Positions 16,909 through 23,635 of a stretch of 64,000 nt of DNA are shown here, piece after piece (the first letter of the stretch is position 1; the number at the start of each line of letters is the position of its first letter). The DNA is from Cellulosimicrobium sp. Marseille-Q4280 (GTDB lineage: Bacteria; Actinomycetota; Actinomycetes; Actinomycetales; Cellulomonadaceae). Under the pieces are notes generated by a model. It saw only the letters and a program-made list of their open reading frames with translations. It was not told where the DNA came from and searched no databases. The translations under genes and the position numbers were made by a program. The stretch covers positions 930,001-994,000 of the forward strand of contig NZ_CALPBY010000001.1 of NCBI RefSeq assembly GCF_943181405.1, given 5' to 3'.

Positions 16909-17775
16909 TCAGCCGTGCCGGCGGAACCAGCGCCGGCGCGGCGGCGGGCTCGGTTGGCCGGCACCCGCCGCGCTCCCGGTGTCGGCCGCACCGGGATCGG
17001 CCTGGGCCTCGACCGGGGCGGGTTCGGCCTCGACCCCGACCGGTGCTGGATCGCCGTCGGCAGGTCCGGCGTCGGCAGGCCCGGCGTCGACAGGCTCCGC
17101 GGCTGGTCGCGCCGTCGCCTGGATCTGCGTGATCCGGGCGGAGTCGTCGAACGCCACGGTCACCGCGCCGCCCGGGACGACGAGCACGACCGCCCCGTCG
17201 TCGCCCGGCTCCACCTCGAGCCCGCGGCCGTGCGCGTAGGCGAGCACGGCACGACGGTGGTCGACGACGGTCACGGCGAGCAGGCCCTCGCTCAGCGTGC
17301 GCACGACGCGCGGCACGCTCGGCGAGGGCAGCTCGAGCGTGGGGTGCTCGAGGAGGAACCAGGCGCGCGTGCCGCCCCCGACCGGTGCGCTGTAGTGCGC
17401 GAACGACCCGGTCGTCGTCTTGGCCGCGAGCGTGAGCCGGTGCGGCAGCTCCTCGGACAGCGAGAACTCGGCGGTCGTCGTCTCCGGCAGACCGGCGCCG
17501 CGGGTCTTCTCCGCCGCCACGAGGACCTCGTCGGGGAAGTCGTTGACGTTGTGCCAGGCCCACATCCAGGTCCCGGGTCCCGGGGCGGACGTCCCGAGGA
17601 ACTGCAGCCGGCACCCGGTCGCGACGCCGGTGGCGGACGTGAAGGTGAACGTGCCCGTCGACAGGTCCGCGTCCCACGAGTCGTCACCGTAGAGGTCGGC
17701 GAGGTGCAGCTCGTGCTCGTGGGACAGGAACGCGGCGTCGTCGACGAGGTCCTGGAGGACGGGCGGCTCGGTCAT
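16909..17775 (-). CDS. DUF6882 domain protein
   Basis: A 288-residue cytoplasmic protein. Residues 30-170 match the DUF6882 pattern: a WDADLSTGTFTF strand, then LQFLGTSAPGPGTWMWAWHN and FPDEVLVAAEKTR. The C-terminal 60 residues are a Pro/Ala/Asp/Glu-rich low-complexity tail ending in a basic PPPRRRWFRRHG. No signal peptide is present. The ATG at 17775 stands 7 nt after a TACGTT hexamer on the same strand, giving a leaderless start. The stop lies 12 nt from the convergent giant gene. The family has no established function; members often sit near toxin or immunity loci, but nothing here supports that role. Confidence 0.75.
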   Translation of the reverse strand: MTEPPVLQDLVDDAAFLSHEHELHLADLYGDDSWDADLSTGTFTFTSATGVATGCRLQFLGTSAPGPGTWMWAWHNVNDFPDEVLVAAEKTRGAGLPETTTAEFSLSEELPHRLTLAAKTTTGSFAHYSAPVGGGTRAWFLLEHPTLELPSPSVPRVVRTLSEGLLAVTVVDHRRAVLAYAHGRGLEVEPGDDGAVVLVVPGGAVTVAFDDSARITQIQATARPAAEPVDAGPADAGPADGDPAPVGVEAEPAPVEAQADPGAADTGSAAGAGQPSPPPRRRWFRRHG

Positions 17776-17781
17776 GCATCG

Positions 17782-17787
17782 AACGTA
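17782..17787 (-). promoter_or_regulatory. -10 hexamer TACGTT, leaderless start
   Basis: The hexamer ends 7 nt from the A of the DUF6882 ATG at 17775, with no Shine-Dalgarno in between. Confidence 0.5.
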
Positions 17788-17845
17788 GCCCCGTCGGGTG
17801 CGCCCCGGCGGGCAGCGACACGGGGCCGCACAGAACGCCCCGAGA

Positions 17846-18280
17846 TCAGGCGGCGGCGAGAGACCGGTGGCGCGCGACGCGCGCGGAGGCGGCAGGACCG
17901 GACCTCGCGCCGCGGTGACGCGCCGCGAGGGCGGCACGCGCGGAGGGCCGGGCCCCGGCGGACGACAGGACCAGCACCGGGCCGACGGGACGCAGCTCCT
18001 CCCCCGTCCGGGCGACGAGGTCGACGAGCCGGATCCCGAGCGCAGCGCAGACCGCTGCCAGAACCTCCGACGACGCCTCCTTGCGACCTCGCTCGACCTC
18101 GGACAGGTACGCCGTCGAGACCCGGGCCGCGGTGGAGACGTCGACGAGCGTGCGCCCCTGGGCGAGCCGTGCACGGCGCAGGATGCCGCCGATCACGTGA
18201 CGCAGGAGAGGCTCGGGACGCCTCGTCGGGCTCGGCCGTGACGCGGCAGCGCCGCCGGTCGCGAGGGTCTGTCCGTCCAT
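17846..18280 (-). CDS. ClgR-like XRE-family transcriptional regulator
   Basis: A 144-residue protein with a Cro/cI-type HTH at about residues 28-85. The stretch [22 protein letters not shown] is followed by [17 protein letters not shown] and an [10 protein letters not shown] helix. [15 protein letters not shown] is characteristic of ClgR, the actinobacterial activator of clp protease genes. The C-terminal 45 residues are Ala/Arg-rich and unlike canonical ClgR. The ATG at 18280 is supported by a TAGCGT hexamer ending 8 nt upstream (leaderless). In-frame GTG 18289 is less likely. Canonical clgR normally lies beside cinA/recA-region genes; this one does not, so it may be a paralog. Confidence 0.8.
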   Translation of the reverse strand: MDGQTLATGGAAASRPSPTRRPEPLLRHVIGGILRRARLAQGRTLVDVSTAARVSTAYLSEVERGRKEASSEVLAAVCAALGIRLVDLVARTGEELRPVGPVLVLSSAGARPSARAALAARHRGARSGPAASARVARHRSLAAA

Positions 18281-18287
18281 GCCGGTC

Positions 18288-18293
18288 ACGCTA
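18288..18293 (-). promoter_or_regulatory. -10 hexamer TAGCGT before the clgR-like gene
   Basis: It ends 8 nt before the ATG at 18280 on the minus strand, supporting that start and a leaderless mRNA. Confidence 0.5.
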
Positions 18294-18352
18294 CCCGCGC
18301 CCCGGTCCGGTCGTCGCCGGGCCGGGGCGCGGATCTGCTGCGGGCGTAAGGC

Positions 18353-19105
18353 TCACCAGCCCTCGAGCGTCTGAGCCATCTGCCAGAAGCGGATCTCGTG
18401 CCGGCAGCTCAGCTCGAACGCGAGCTCCATGCGGGCGCGCTCGGCCTCCCCGGCGTCGGCGGCGAGCGCGTCGAGGCGCGCCCGCAGGTCGGCGAGCACG
18501 TCCTCGGTGCGCTCCGCCGCGTAGAACTCCCACCACCCCGCGAGCGGGTGGTCGGCGGCGATCGCACCCGGCGTCGACGCGCGATCGTCGAGCCAGAAGC
18601 GCCGCGCCGACCAGATGTACGTCCACGGGCACGGGAGCAGCGCGGCGAGCAGCACGCCGAGGGAGTCCCGACCCGCGGCGAGCATGTGGTCGACGTACGC
18701 CTGCGCGCTCGGCGCGAGCCGCGAGACCTGCGCGTCCTCGTACCGCACGCCGAGGAAGTCGCACATCGCGTGGTGGGCGTGGGACTCGTCGTCGAGCAGG
18801 AAGCCCGCCTTGCCGTGGAACCACGCCGCCCACGCGCGGTCGGGGGCGAGCGCCATGCCGAGCCCGTAGCAGCGCAGGTACGCCGTGAGGTACTGGTGGT
18901 CCTGGCCCACGTAGTGCCGGACGGCTGCCGGCTCGACCGTCCCGTCCCGCAGCCCTGCGAGGAACGGGTGGTCGTAGAACTCGGCGAACAGGTGCGCGTA
19001 CCGACGGCCGAGCCCGGCGGTGAAGCCGTCCTCGTCCGCAGCGACGAGAGCACCGGGGATCCCGGTGGTCGGGGTGGTCAGGGTGGTGATGGCAGACGTC
19101 GTCAT
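18353..19105 (-). CDS. tenA: TenA-family thiaminase II / aminopyrimidine aminohydrolase
   Basis: A 250-residue all-helical TenA protein. Recognisable sites are FYDHPFLAGLRDGTV near residue 45, YVGQDHQYL with the substrate-binding Asp, LLPCPWTYIW with the catalytic Cys near residue 160, and the C-terminal ELSCRHEIRFWQMA with the conserved Glu. The family hydrolyses base-degraded thiamin pyrimidine, or thiamin, for salvage in the cytoplasm. The start is tied to the riboswitch. ATG 19105 lies 9 nt after GGAGG, while an in-frame GTG at 19111 lies inside the riboswitch P1 strand, so the ATG is preferred. The gene stands alone, not with thi biosynthesis genes, and is expected to be off when TPP is plentiful. 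Confidence 0.92.
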   Translation of the reverse strand: MTTSAITTLTTPTTGIPGALVAADEDGFTAGLGRRYAHLFAEFYDHPFLAGLRDGTVEPAAVRHYVGQDHQYLTAYLRCYGLGMALAPDRAWAAWFHGKAGFLLDDESHAHHAMCDFLGVRYEDAQVSRLAPSAQAYVDHMLAAGRDSLGVLLAALLPCPWTYIWSARRFWLDDRASTPGAIAADHPLAGWWEFYAAERTEDVLADLRARLDALAADAGEAERARMELAFELSCRHEIRFWQMAQTLEGW

Positions 19106-19107
19106 GC

Positions 19108-19221
19108 CCACGTTCCTCCGCTCGTGCTAGCGAGATCAGGTTCGACGGGTCCGGGCGGCCTCACCGCTCGTCTCGGTCCCTCGGCCCGGCGCTCGTCGCC
19201 CGGGCGGGACACCCCGCGTGG
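19108..19221 (-). ncRNA. TPP riboswitch (THI element) controlling tenA
   Basis: On the minus strand the order is CCACG (P1 5' strand), then CGGGGTG, the J region CCGAGA (consensus CUGAGA), then ACCCGTCGAACCTGATCT, GCTAGCACGAGCGGAGGAA and CGTGG (P1 3' strand). This matches the thi-box consensus closely. The Shine-Dalgarno GGAGG lies just inside P1, and a GTG codon lies in the P1 3' strand. Ligand binding should therefore hide the ribosome site, which means translational control. Confidence 0.92.
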
Positions 19222-19307
19222 TTCGTCGGCACCCTAGCAGGAGCCCCACCGGCTGCGCGGGAGGGTCCCGTCGGGCGGGAGCGCCCCGCCGGGTCGACCA
19301 TGGAGGC

Positions 19308-19703
19308 ATGTTCCGGAGCCTCTTCCCGATCCTCACGGTGGCCGACGTCGAGCGGTCCCTCGGCTTCTACCGCGACCTCCTCCGGGGCACGGTGGCGTAC
19401 GCGTTCCCCGACGACGGCCCGCCCGTGTACGTGAACGTGCACGTGGGCGTGTCCCCGCTGGGGATCGGCCTCGCCGACGAGGCGGACGTCCGCGGCGGCA
19501 CGACGCTGTGGGTGTACGTCGACGACTGCGACCGTGCCGTCGAGCACCTGGCCGCCGCGGGCGTGACGGTCGTGGAGCCGCCGACGGACCAGCCCTGGGG
19601 CGAGCGCGTCGCGCGCGTGCAGGACCCGGACGGCAACCTCGTGGTCCTGGGCCAGGAGGCCGCGCCGCCCGCCGAGCCGGACGGACCGACGGGGCTCTCC
19701 TGA
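19308..19703 (+). CDS. VOC-superfamily (glyoxalase/bleomycin-resistance fold) protein
   Basis: A 131-residue single VOC domain. It begins LFPILTVADVERSLGFYRDLL, the usual N-terminal beta-alpha unit, has VYVDDCDRAVEHLAAAGV at the second module, and ends with ERVARVQDPDGNLVVLGQ. The final motif resembles the metal/substrate edge of glyoxalase-like members. The first module has no obvious metal-binding His, so catalysis is uncertain. ATG 19308 is preceded by GGAGG only one base away, which is too close, so the mode of initiation is unclear. No operon partner is seen; the gene faces the convergent tRNA. The substrate is unknown. Confidence 0.85.
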   Translation: MFRSLFPILTVADVERSLGFYRDLLRGTVAYAFPDDGPPVYVNVHVGVSPLGIGLADEADVRGGTTLWVYVDDCDRAVEHLAAAGVTVVEPPTDQPWGERVARVQDPDGNLVVLGQEAAPPAEPDGPTGLS

Positions 19704-19706
19704 GCG

Positions 19707-19780
19707 TGCCCCCAGCGGGACTCGAACCCGCACTGCGCCGGGTTTAAGCCGGCCGCCTCTGCCAGTTGGGCTATGGGGGC
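19707..19780 (-). tRNA. tRNA with UAA anticodon (nominal tRNA-Leu), short variable loop
   Basis: A 74-nt cloverleaf. The acceptor GCCCCCA pairs with TGGGGGC, discriminator A. The D arm is GCC..GGC. The anticodon stem GCCGG/CCGGC encloses loop CTTAAAC with anticodon TAA at 19744-19746. The variable region GCAGT is only 5 nt, and the T arm is GCGGG TTCGAGT CCCGC. CCA is not encoded. The anticodon reads UUA, but bacterial tRNA-Leu is normally class II with a long variable arm, whereas this is class I in shape. The tRNA identity should be treated with that caution. Confidence 0.85.
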
Positions 19781-19848
19781 GCGCCCCGAATCTACCGGGT
19801 GCTCGACGCGCCCGGTCAGGTCCGCGACGCGGGGCCTTCCCGACGCGC

Positions 19849-19886
19849 GACGAGGGGCGGGCCGCACGCGCGGCCCGCCCCTCGTC
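19849..19886 (-). terminator. Hairpin terminator after ndh
   Basis: A perfect 17-bp stem (19849-19865 with 19870-19886) closes a 4-nt loop, 43 nt beyond the ndh stop. There is no U-tract, as is common for high-GC actinobacterial intrinsic or pausing terminators. Confidence 0.75.
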
Positions 19887-19928
19887 GTCGGGCAGGATGC
19901 CGACTCTCGCCGGGCGGTCGGGACCTGC

Positions 19929-21425
19929 TCAGGAGGCCTTGGCCGCCGGCGTCCTGTCGTCCGCGTCGATGGTCGCGTCCGACCCGCCGGCCTCGGCCGC
20001 GGCCGCCGAGCCCTGGGCGCTCTGCTTCACGGGCTCGCCGTCCTTCTTCGGCGGCACGGAGGCGGTGCGGAACTCGGCGCGCGGGTCGTGCAGCGAGCCG
20101 AGCGAGACGAGCTCGCGCCCCATGAGGAACTGCCCCATCCAGCCGATGAAGATGCGGATCTTGCGGTTGCCCGTCGGCATCGCCATGACGTGGTAGCTGC
20201 GGTGCATGAGCCACGCGAGCACGCCGCGGAGCTTGAAGACGCCGAACAGCTCCGCGACGCCCTTGTACAGGCCGAGCGACGCGACGGTGCCGACGTTCTT
20301 GTGGCGGTACTCGACCGGCGGCTCGCTGTGGAGCTCGAGCGCGAGGTTGTCCGCGAGGCGCGTCGCCTCACGGATCGCGTGCTGGGCGTTCGGGGGGCAG
20401 AACTTGCCCGGGTTCAGCACGTCCGGCACCGCGGCGCAGTCCCCCGCGGCCCACGCGTTCGGCACGACCTCGCCCTCGGCGTCCGCGACCTGCAGGGTCG
20501 GGAGGACCGTGACGCGCCCCATCTTGTCGACCGGCAGGTCCGAGGCCTCCTTGATGACCGGGTTCGCCTTGACGCCCGCGGTCCACACGATCGTGTCCGA
20601 GTCGAACTCGACGCCCGTCGACGTGACGACGTGGCCGTCGACGCACGAGGACAGGAACGTGCTGAGGTGGAACTCGATGCCGCGCTTCTTCAGCTCCTCG
20701 AGCGCGTAGCCCGCCATCGGCTCGCTCAGCTCGGGCAGGATGCGCCCGGCGCCCTCGATCATGACGAAGCGGAGGTCCTTCTCCTCGATCGTGGCGTAGT
20801 TGCGCGTCGCGTAGCGGGCCATGTCCTCGATCTCGGCCATCGCCTCGATCCCCGCGAACCCGCCGCCCACGAACGTGAAGGTCAGCATCCGGCGCCGCAG
20901 CGTCTCGTCCCACGTGGACGAGGCGACGTCCATGCGGTTGAGGACGTGGTTGCGGACGGCGATGGCCTCCTCGACGTTCTTGAAGCCGATCGCGTGCTCC
21001 GCGAGACCCGGGATGGGGAGCGTGCGCGAGACGGAGCCGAGGCCGACGATGAGGTGGTCGTAGGTGACCGAGTAGTCGTCGCCCTCCTCCGGGTGGATCG
21101 TCACGCGGCGGTTGCCGTGGTCGATCGCCACGACCTTGCCCTGGAGGACGTCCACGCCCTTGAGCGCGCGGCGGTGCGGCGCGACGACGTCGCGACCGTC
21201 GATCGACCCGGCGGCGGCCTCGGGGAGGAAGGGCGCGTAGGTCATGTACGGGCGCGGGTCGACGACGACGATCGCCGCCTCGCGGCGACCGAGCTTCTTG
21301 CGCAGGCGGCGCGCGGCGTACAGGCCCACGGATCCGCCGCCGAGCACGACGACGCGCGGCACCTTGCGGGGCCGCGGCGAAGCGGTCTGGGCACGGCTGA
21401 CCGAGGTCAGGTCATTCTGAGGCAT
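19929..21425 (-). CDS. ndh: Type II NADH dehydrogenase (NAD(P)/FAD-dependent oxidoreductase)
   Basis: A 498-residue NDH-2. The FAD-binding Rossmann motif VVVLGGGSVGLYAARRL is at about residues 25-40. The NADH-binding motif TFVGGGFAGIEAMAEI is at about 183-200. AAGDCAAVPD, the second FAD contact, is near 350. A C-terminal hydrophobic/amphipathic region (FKLRGVLAWLMHRSYH) should attach it to the inner leaflet. A disordered Ala/Gly-rich tail follows. It passes electrons from NADH to menaquinone without pumping protons. The ATG at 21425 lies 10 nt after TAATAC, so the leader is about 3 nt. The transcript ends at a 17-bp hairpin. In Actinobacteria ndh frequently follows ppx, as here, with one extra gene between. 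Confidence 0.92.
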   Translation of the reverse strand: MPQNDLTSVSRAQTASPRPRKVPRVVVLGGGSVGLYAARRLRKKLGRREAAIVVVDPRPYMTYAPFLPEAAAGSIDGRDVVAPHRRALKGVDVLQGKVVAIDHGNRRVTIHPEEGDDYSVTYDHLIVGLGSVSRTLPIPGLAEHAIGFKNVEEAIAVRNHVLNRMDVASSTWDETLRRRMLTFTFVGGGFAGIEAMAEIEDMARYATRNYATIEEKDLRFVMIEGAGRILPELSEPMAGYALEELKKRGIEFHLSTFLSSCVDGHVVTSTGVEFDSDTIVWTAGVKANPVIKEASDLPVDKMGRVTVLPTLQVADAEGEVVPNAWAAGDCAAVPDVLNPGKFCPPNAQHAIREATRLADNLALELHSEPPVEYRHKNVGTVASLGLYKGVAELFGVFKLRGVLAWLMHRSYHVMAMPTGNRKIRIFIGWMGQFLMGRELVSLGSLHDPRAEFRTASVPPKKDGEPVKQSAQGSAAAAEAGGSDATIDADDRTPAAKAS

Positions 21426-21434
21426 GGTTCCAGA

Positions 21435-21440
21435 GTATTA
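21435..21440 (-). promoter_or_regulatory. -10 hexamer TAATAC of ndh
   Basis: Close to the TATAAT consensus and unusually AT-rich for the region. It predicts a transcript start about 3 nt before the ndh ATG. Confidence 0.6.
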
Positions 21441-21549
21441 CTGCTCCCGGGACGCGCGAGCCCGGGCGTCCGCCAGACGGGCGTGATCCCGCGCACGCCG
21501 GACCGCCCAGAGCGGTCGGAGCGGTCGAAATCGTGCGGAAGCCGACGTG

Positions 21550-21607
21550 CCGAACCCCGGGTTGCGCGCGCATCAGCCGGCTGATCGCGACCTGTCCCGG
21601 GGTTCGG
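21550..21607. repeat. Nested cruciform: 12-bp arms around a 14-bp palindrome
   Basis: CCGAACCCCGGG (21550-21561) is repeated in perfect inverted form at 21596-21607. Between them lies the perfect palindrome ATCAGCCGGCTGAT (21572-21585). The element sits between two divergent promoters (ndh and the gene at 21654) and so cannot be a terminator for either. The role is unknown; a shared operator is possible. Confidence 0.6.
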
Positions 21608-21641
21608 CCGGCGCACCCTGCTGGTCGCCGGCCTCGGCGGG

Positions 21642-21647
21642 CATACT
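21642..21647 (+). promoter_or_regulatory. -10 hexamer CATACT, leaderless start
   Basis: It ends 7 nt before the GTG at 21654; no Shine-Dalgarno is present. Confidence 0.5.
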
Positions 21648-21653
21648 GCTGCG

Positions 21654-22457
21654 GTGCCGACCACCGACGCCCCGACGGAGCCCGAGCTGCTCCGGGCACG
21701 GCTCCGCACCCAGCGGCGCTTCCGCCTCACCGAGCTCCTGGTCGCCGCGCTGACGCTCGTCGTGATCCTGGCGATCCTGCTCGCCCTGCCCCCGGGTGCT
21801 GACGAGAGCACCGACGAGGTCACCGGCGCGATCGCCGCGATCATGGTCGTGATCGGCCTGCAGTGGGCGCTCATGCTCCGGCTGGGCTGGCGCGTGTACG
21901 ACCGGCCGGCGAGCAGGAGGCTCCGGCGCAAGGCCCCGTTCCGAGGCTGGTGGGCCACCCCGTTCACCCCGCTCCTCGCCCTCGCGCTCGCGCTGCCGTG
22001 GGCCCTCGACGGCGTCCTCGGCACCAGGGAGACGCTGGCCGAGGACCTGTGGCTGCTCTTCCTCCTGTTCGTGATGGCCGCCGGACTCGGCCTGCTCGCG
22101 GTCCCCGCCGTGCTCGTGCCGGTCGAGATGCTGCTGCGCGGCGTCGTCAGGCTGGTCACGGCCCGCGGCCCCGCGGACCGGCAGGAAGGGACGAGCTACC
22201 TCTGGGGAGCCTTCGGCATCGCGGCGCTCACGACGTTCGTGCTGGTCGTCGGCGCCGGTGCGGACTTCGACACAGGCGGGCGCGCGGCCTGGGGCAGCGT
22301 CGTCCTGGCACTGCTCGGCGTCCCGCTCGGCTACGACGTCCGGAGCCCCGTCCTCCTGTGGGTCGGCCGGGTCGTGCTCTACGCGTTCCTCGCGTACGTG
22401 GTCGTCGAGATCGTCCGTCGGCGGCGCTCGTCCGGCAGGCCCGCCGCCGAGAAGTGA
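21654..22457 (+). CDS. Hypothetical polytopic membrane protein
   Basis: A 267-residue protein with about six or seven hydrophobic segments, near residues 25-45, 55-78, 105-125, 128-150, 180-203, 210-225 and 232-250. The inside-positive loops are rich in Arg (RRLRRKAPFRGWW; final EIVRRRRSSG), so the C-terminus is probably cytoplasmic. No enzymatic motif or known family signature was recognised. The GTG start at 21654 falls 7 nt after CATACT, giving a leaderless start. It is transcribed away from ndh and converges on ppx, separated by 18 nt. It interrupts the usual ppx-ndh neighbourhood. Confidence 0.75.
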   Translation: MPTTDAPTEPELLRARLRTQRRFRLTELLVAALTLVVILAILLALPPGADESTDEVTGAIAAIMVVIGLQWALMLRLGWRVYDRPASRRLRRKAPFRGWWATPFTPLLALALALPWALDGVLGTRETLAEDLWLLFLLFVMAAGLGLLAVPAVLVPVEMLLRGVVRLVTARGPADRQEGTSYLWGAFGIAALTTFVLVVGAGADFDTGGRAAWGSVVLALLGVPLGYDVRSPVLLWVGRVVLYAFLAYVVVEIVRRRRSSGRPAAEK

Positions 22458-22475
22458 CCTGCCGCCCCGACCGGG

Positions 22476-23510
22476 TCAGGCGATCGACCAGGCGATGCCG
22501 TCGAGGATGTCGTGCTCGCTCGTCACGACGTCGGTGAGCTCGCCACCCGCTGCGGCGACGTCGTCGCGCACCCGCGCCACGACCTCCGACCAGACGAGCG
22601 CCCCTGCGCCGATGACGTCGACGCGCCCCGGGTGCATGAACCCGAGCGCGGCGCGGTCGGCGCGCGAACGGTGCAGCAGGTCGTCGCAGGCGGCGAGGAC
22701 CTGCTCGACGGACAGGACGGCGCCGTCGATCCGGTCGCGGTCGTAGGCCGCGAGGCGCAGCGCGTGCGCGGTCACGGTGGTGACGGACCCGGCGAGCCCG
22801 ACGAGCGTCGCGGCCCGGCCGAGCGGCACGACGCGGGCCGCCTCGTCGAGCGCCGCCCGGACGTCGGCACGAGCGGCAGCCTCCTCGGCGGGCGTCGGCG
22901 GGTCGCTGCGCAGGTGCCGCTCGGTGAGGCGGACGCAGCCGACGTCCATCGAGTACGCGGCGTCGGGCGTCGACGTGCCCAGCACGAGCTCCGTCGACCC
23001 GCCGCCGAGGTCCACGACCACGTACGGTCCCGGGCGCAGGCCCGCGACGGTCGACGTCGCGCCCCGGAACGACAGCGCCGCCTCCTCCTCGCCCGACACC
23101 ACCTCCGGCTCGACGCCGAGCGCGTCGAGGACGCCCTGCACGAACTCGTCGCGGTTCTCGGCGTCGCGCGTGGCAGACGTCGCGACGAACCGCGTCCGCG
23201 TCGCGCCCAGCTCGGCGACGACCGCGGCGTAGCGGCGTGCGGCGTCGAGCGTCCGCTCGAGGGCCTCGGGGGCGAGCCGCCCCGTGCGGTCCACGCCCTG
23301 CCCGAGGCGGACGACCTCCATGCGGCGGTCGAGGTCGGTCAGGGTGCCCGCGACGGGGTCGACGTCGGCGACGAGGAGGCGGATCGAGTTGGTGCCGCAG
23401 TCGATCGCGGCGACCCGAGACGCGCCCGGCGCGGGAGGGGTGGGGACCGAGGCGACGCGCTGCGCGGCGGGAGCAGGGTGGAACCGGATGTCATGCGCCC
23501 AGCCTGCCAC
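22476..23510 (-). CDS. ppx: Ppx/GppA-family exopolyphosphatase
   Basis: An ASKHA-fold enzyme of about 344 residues, which cleaves inorganic polyphosphate and/or pppGpp. The phosphate-1 motif VAAIDCGTNSIRLLVADVD, the phosphate-2 motif VVVDLGGGSTELVLG and the adenosine-like motif VGLAGSVTTVTA are all present, with the catalytic Glu region SGEEEAALSFRG. The start is uncertain. GTG 23510 gives about 32 residues before the first conserved strand, which is longer than usual; no better start with a ribosome site is visible. Its place after DUF501 and ftsB is the canonical actinobacterial order, but a phosphatase gene on the opposite strand now lies between. Confidence 0.88.
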   Translation of the reverse strand: MAGWAHDIRFHPAPAAQRVASVPTPPAPGASRVAAIDCGTNSIRLLVADVDPVAGTLTDLDRRMEVVRLGQGVDRTGRLAPEALERTLDAARRYAAVVAELGATRTRFVATSATRDAENRDEFVQGVLDALGVEPEVVSGEEEAALSFRGATSTVAGLRPGPYVVVDLGGGSTELVLGTSTPDAAYSMDVGCVRLTERHLRSDPPTPAEEAAARADVRAALDEAARVVPLGRAATLVGLAGSVTTVTAHALRLAAYDRDRIDGAVLSVEQVLAACDDLLHRSRADRAALGFMHPGRVDVIGAGALVWSEVVARVRDDVAAAGGELTDVVTSEHDILDGIAWSIA

Positions 23511-23635
23511 CCCGCGCCCCCCGCACGCGCCCCGGCCACTGGTCGACCGCGACCACGAACGAGGGCGAACGTCGTCCCCGCAGGGCATGATGTGCGCTGC
23601 GACGCCACACGGCGCCCACGAGGCACGGAGGAACC

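Noticed and set aside
19707-19780. tRNA gene as an integration site of a genomic island
   Set aside because: No integrase, no duplicated tRNA 3' end and no composition change beyond it were seen.
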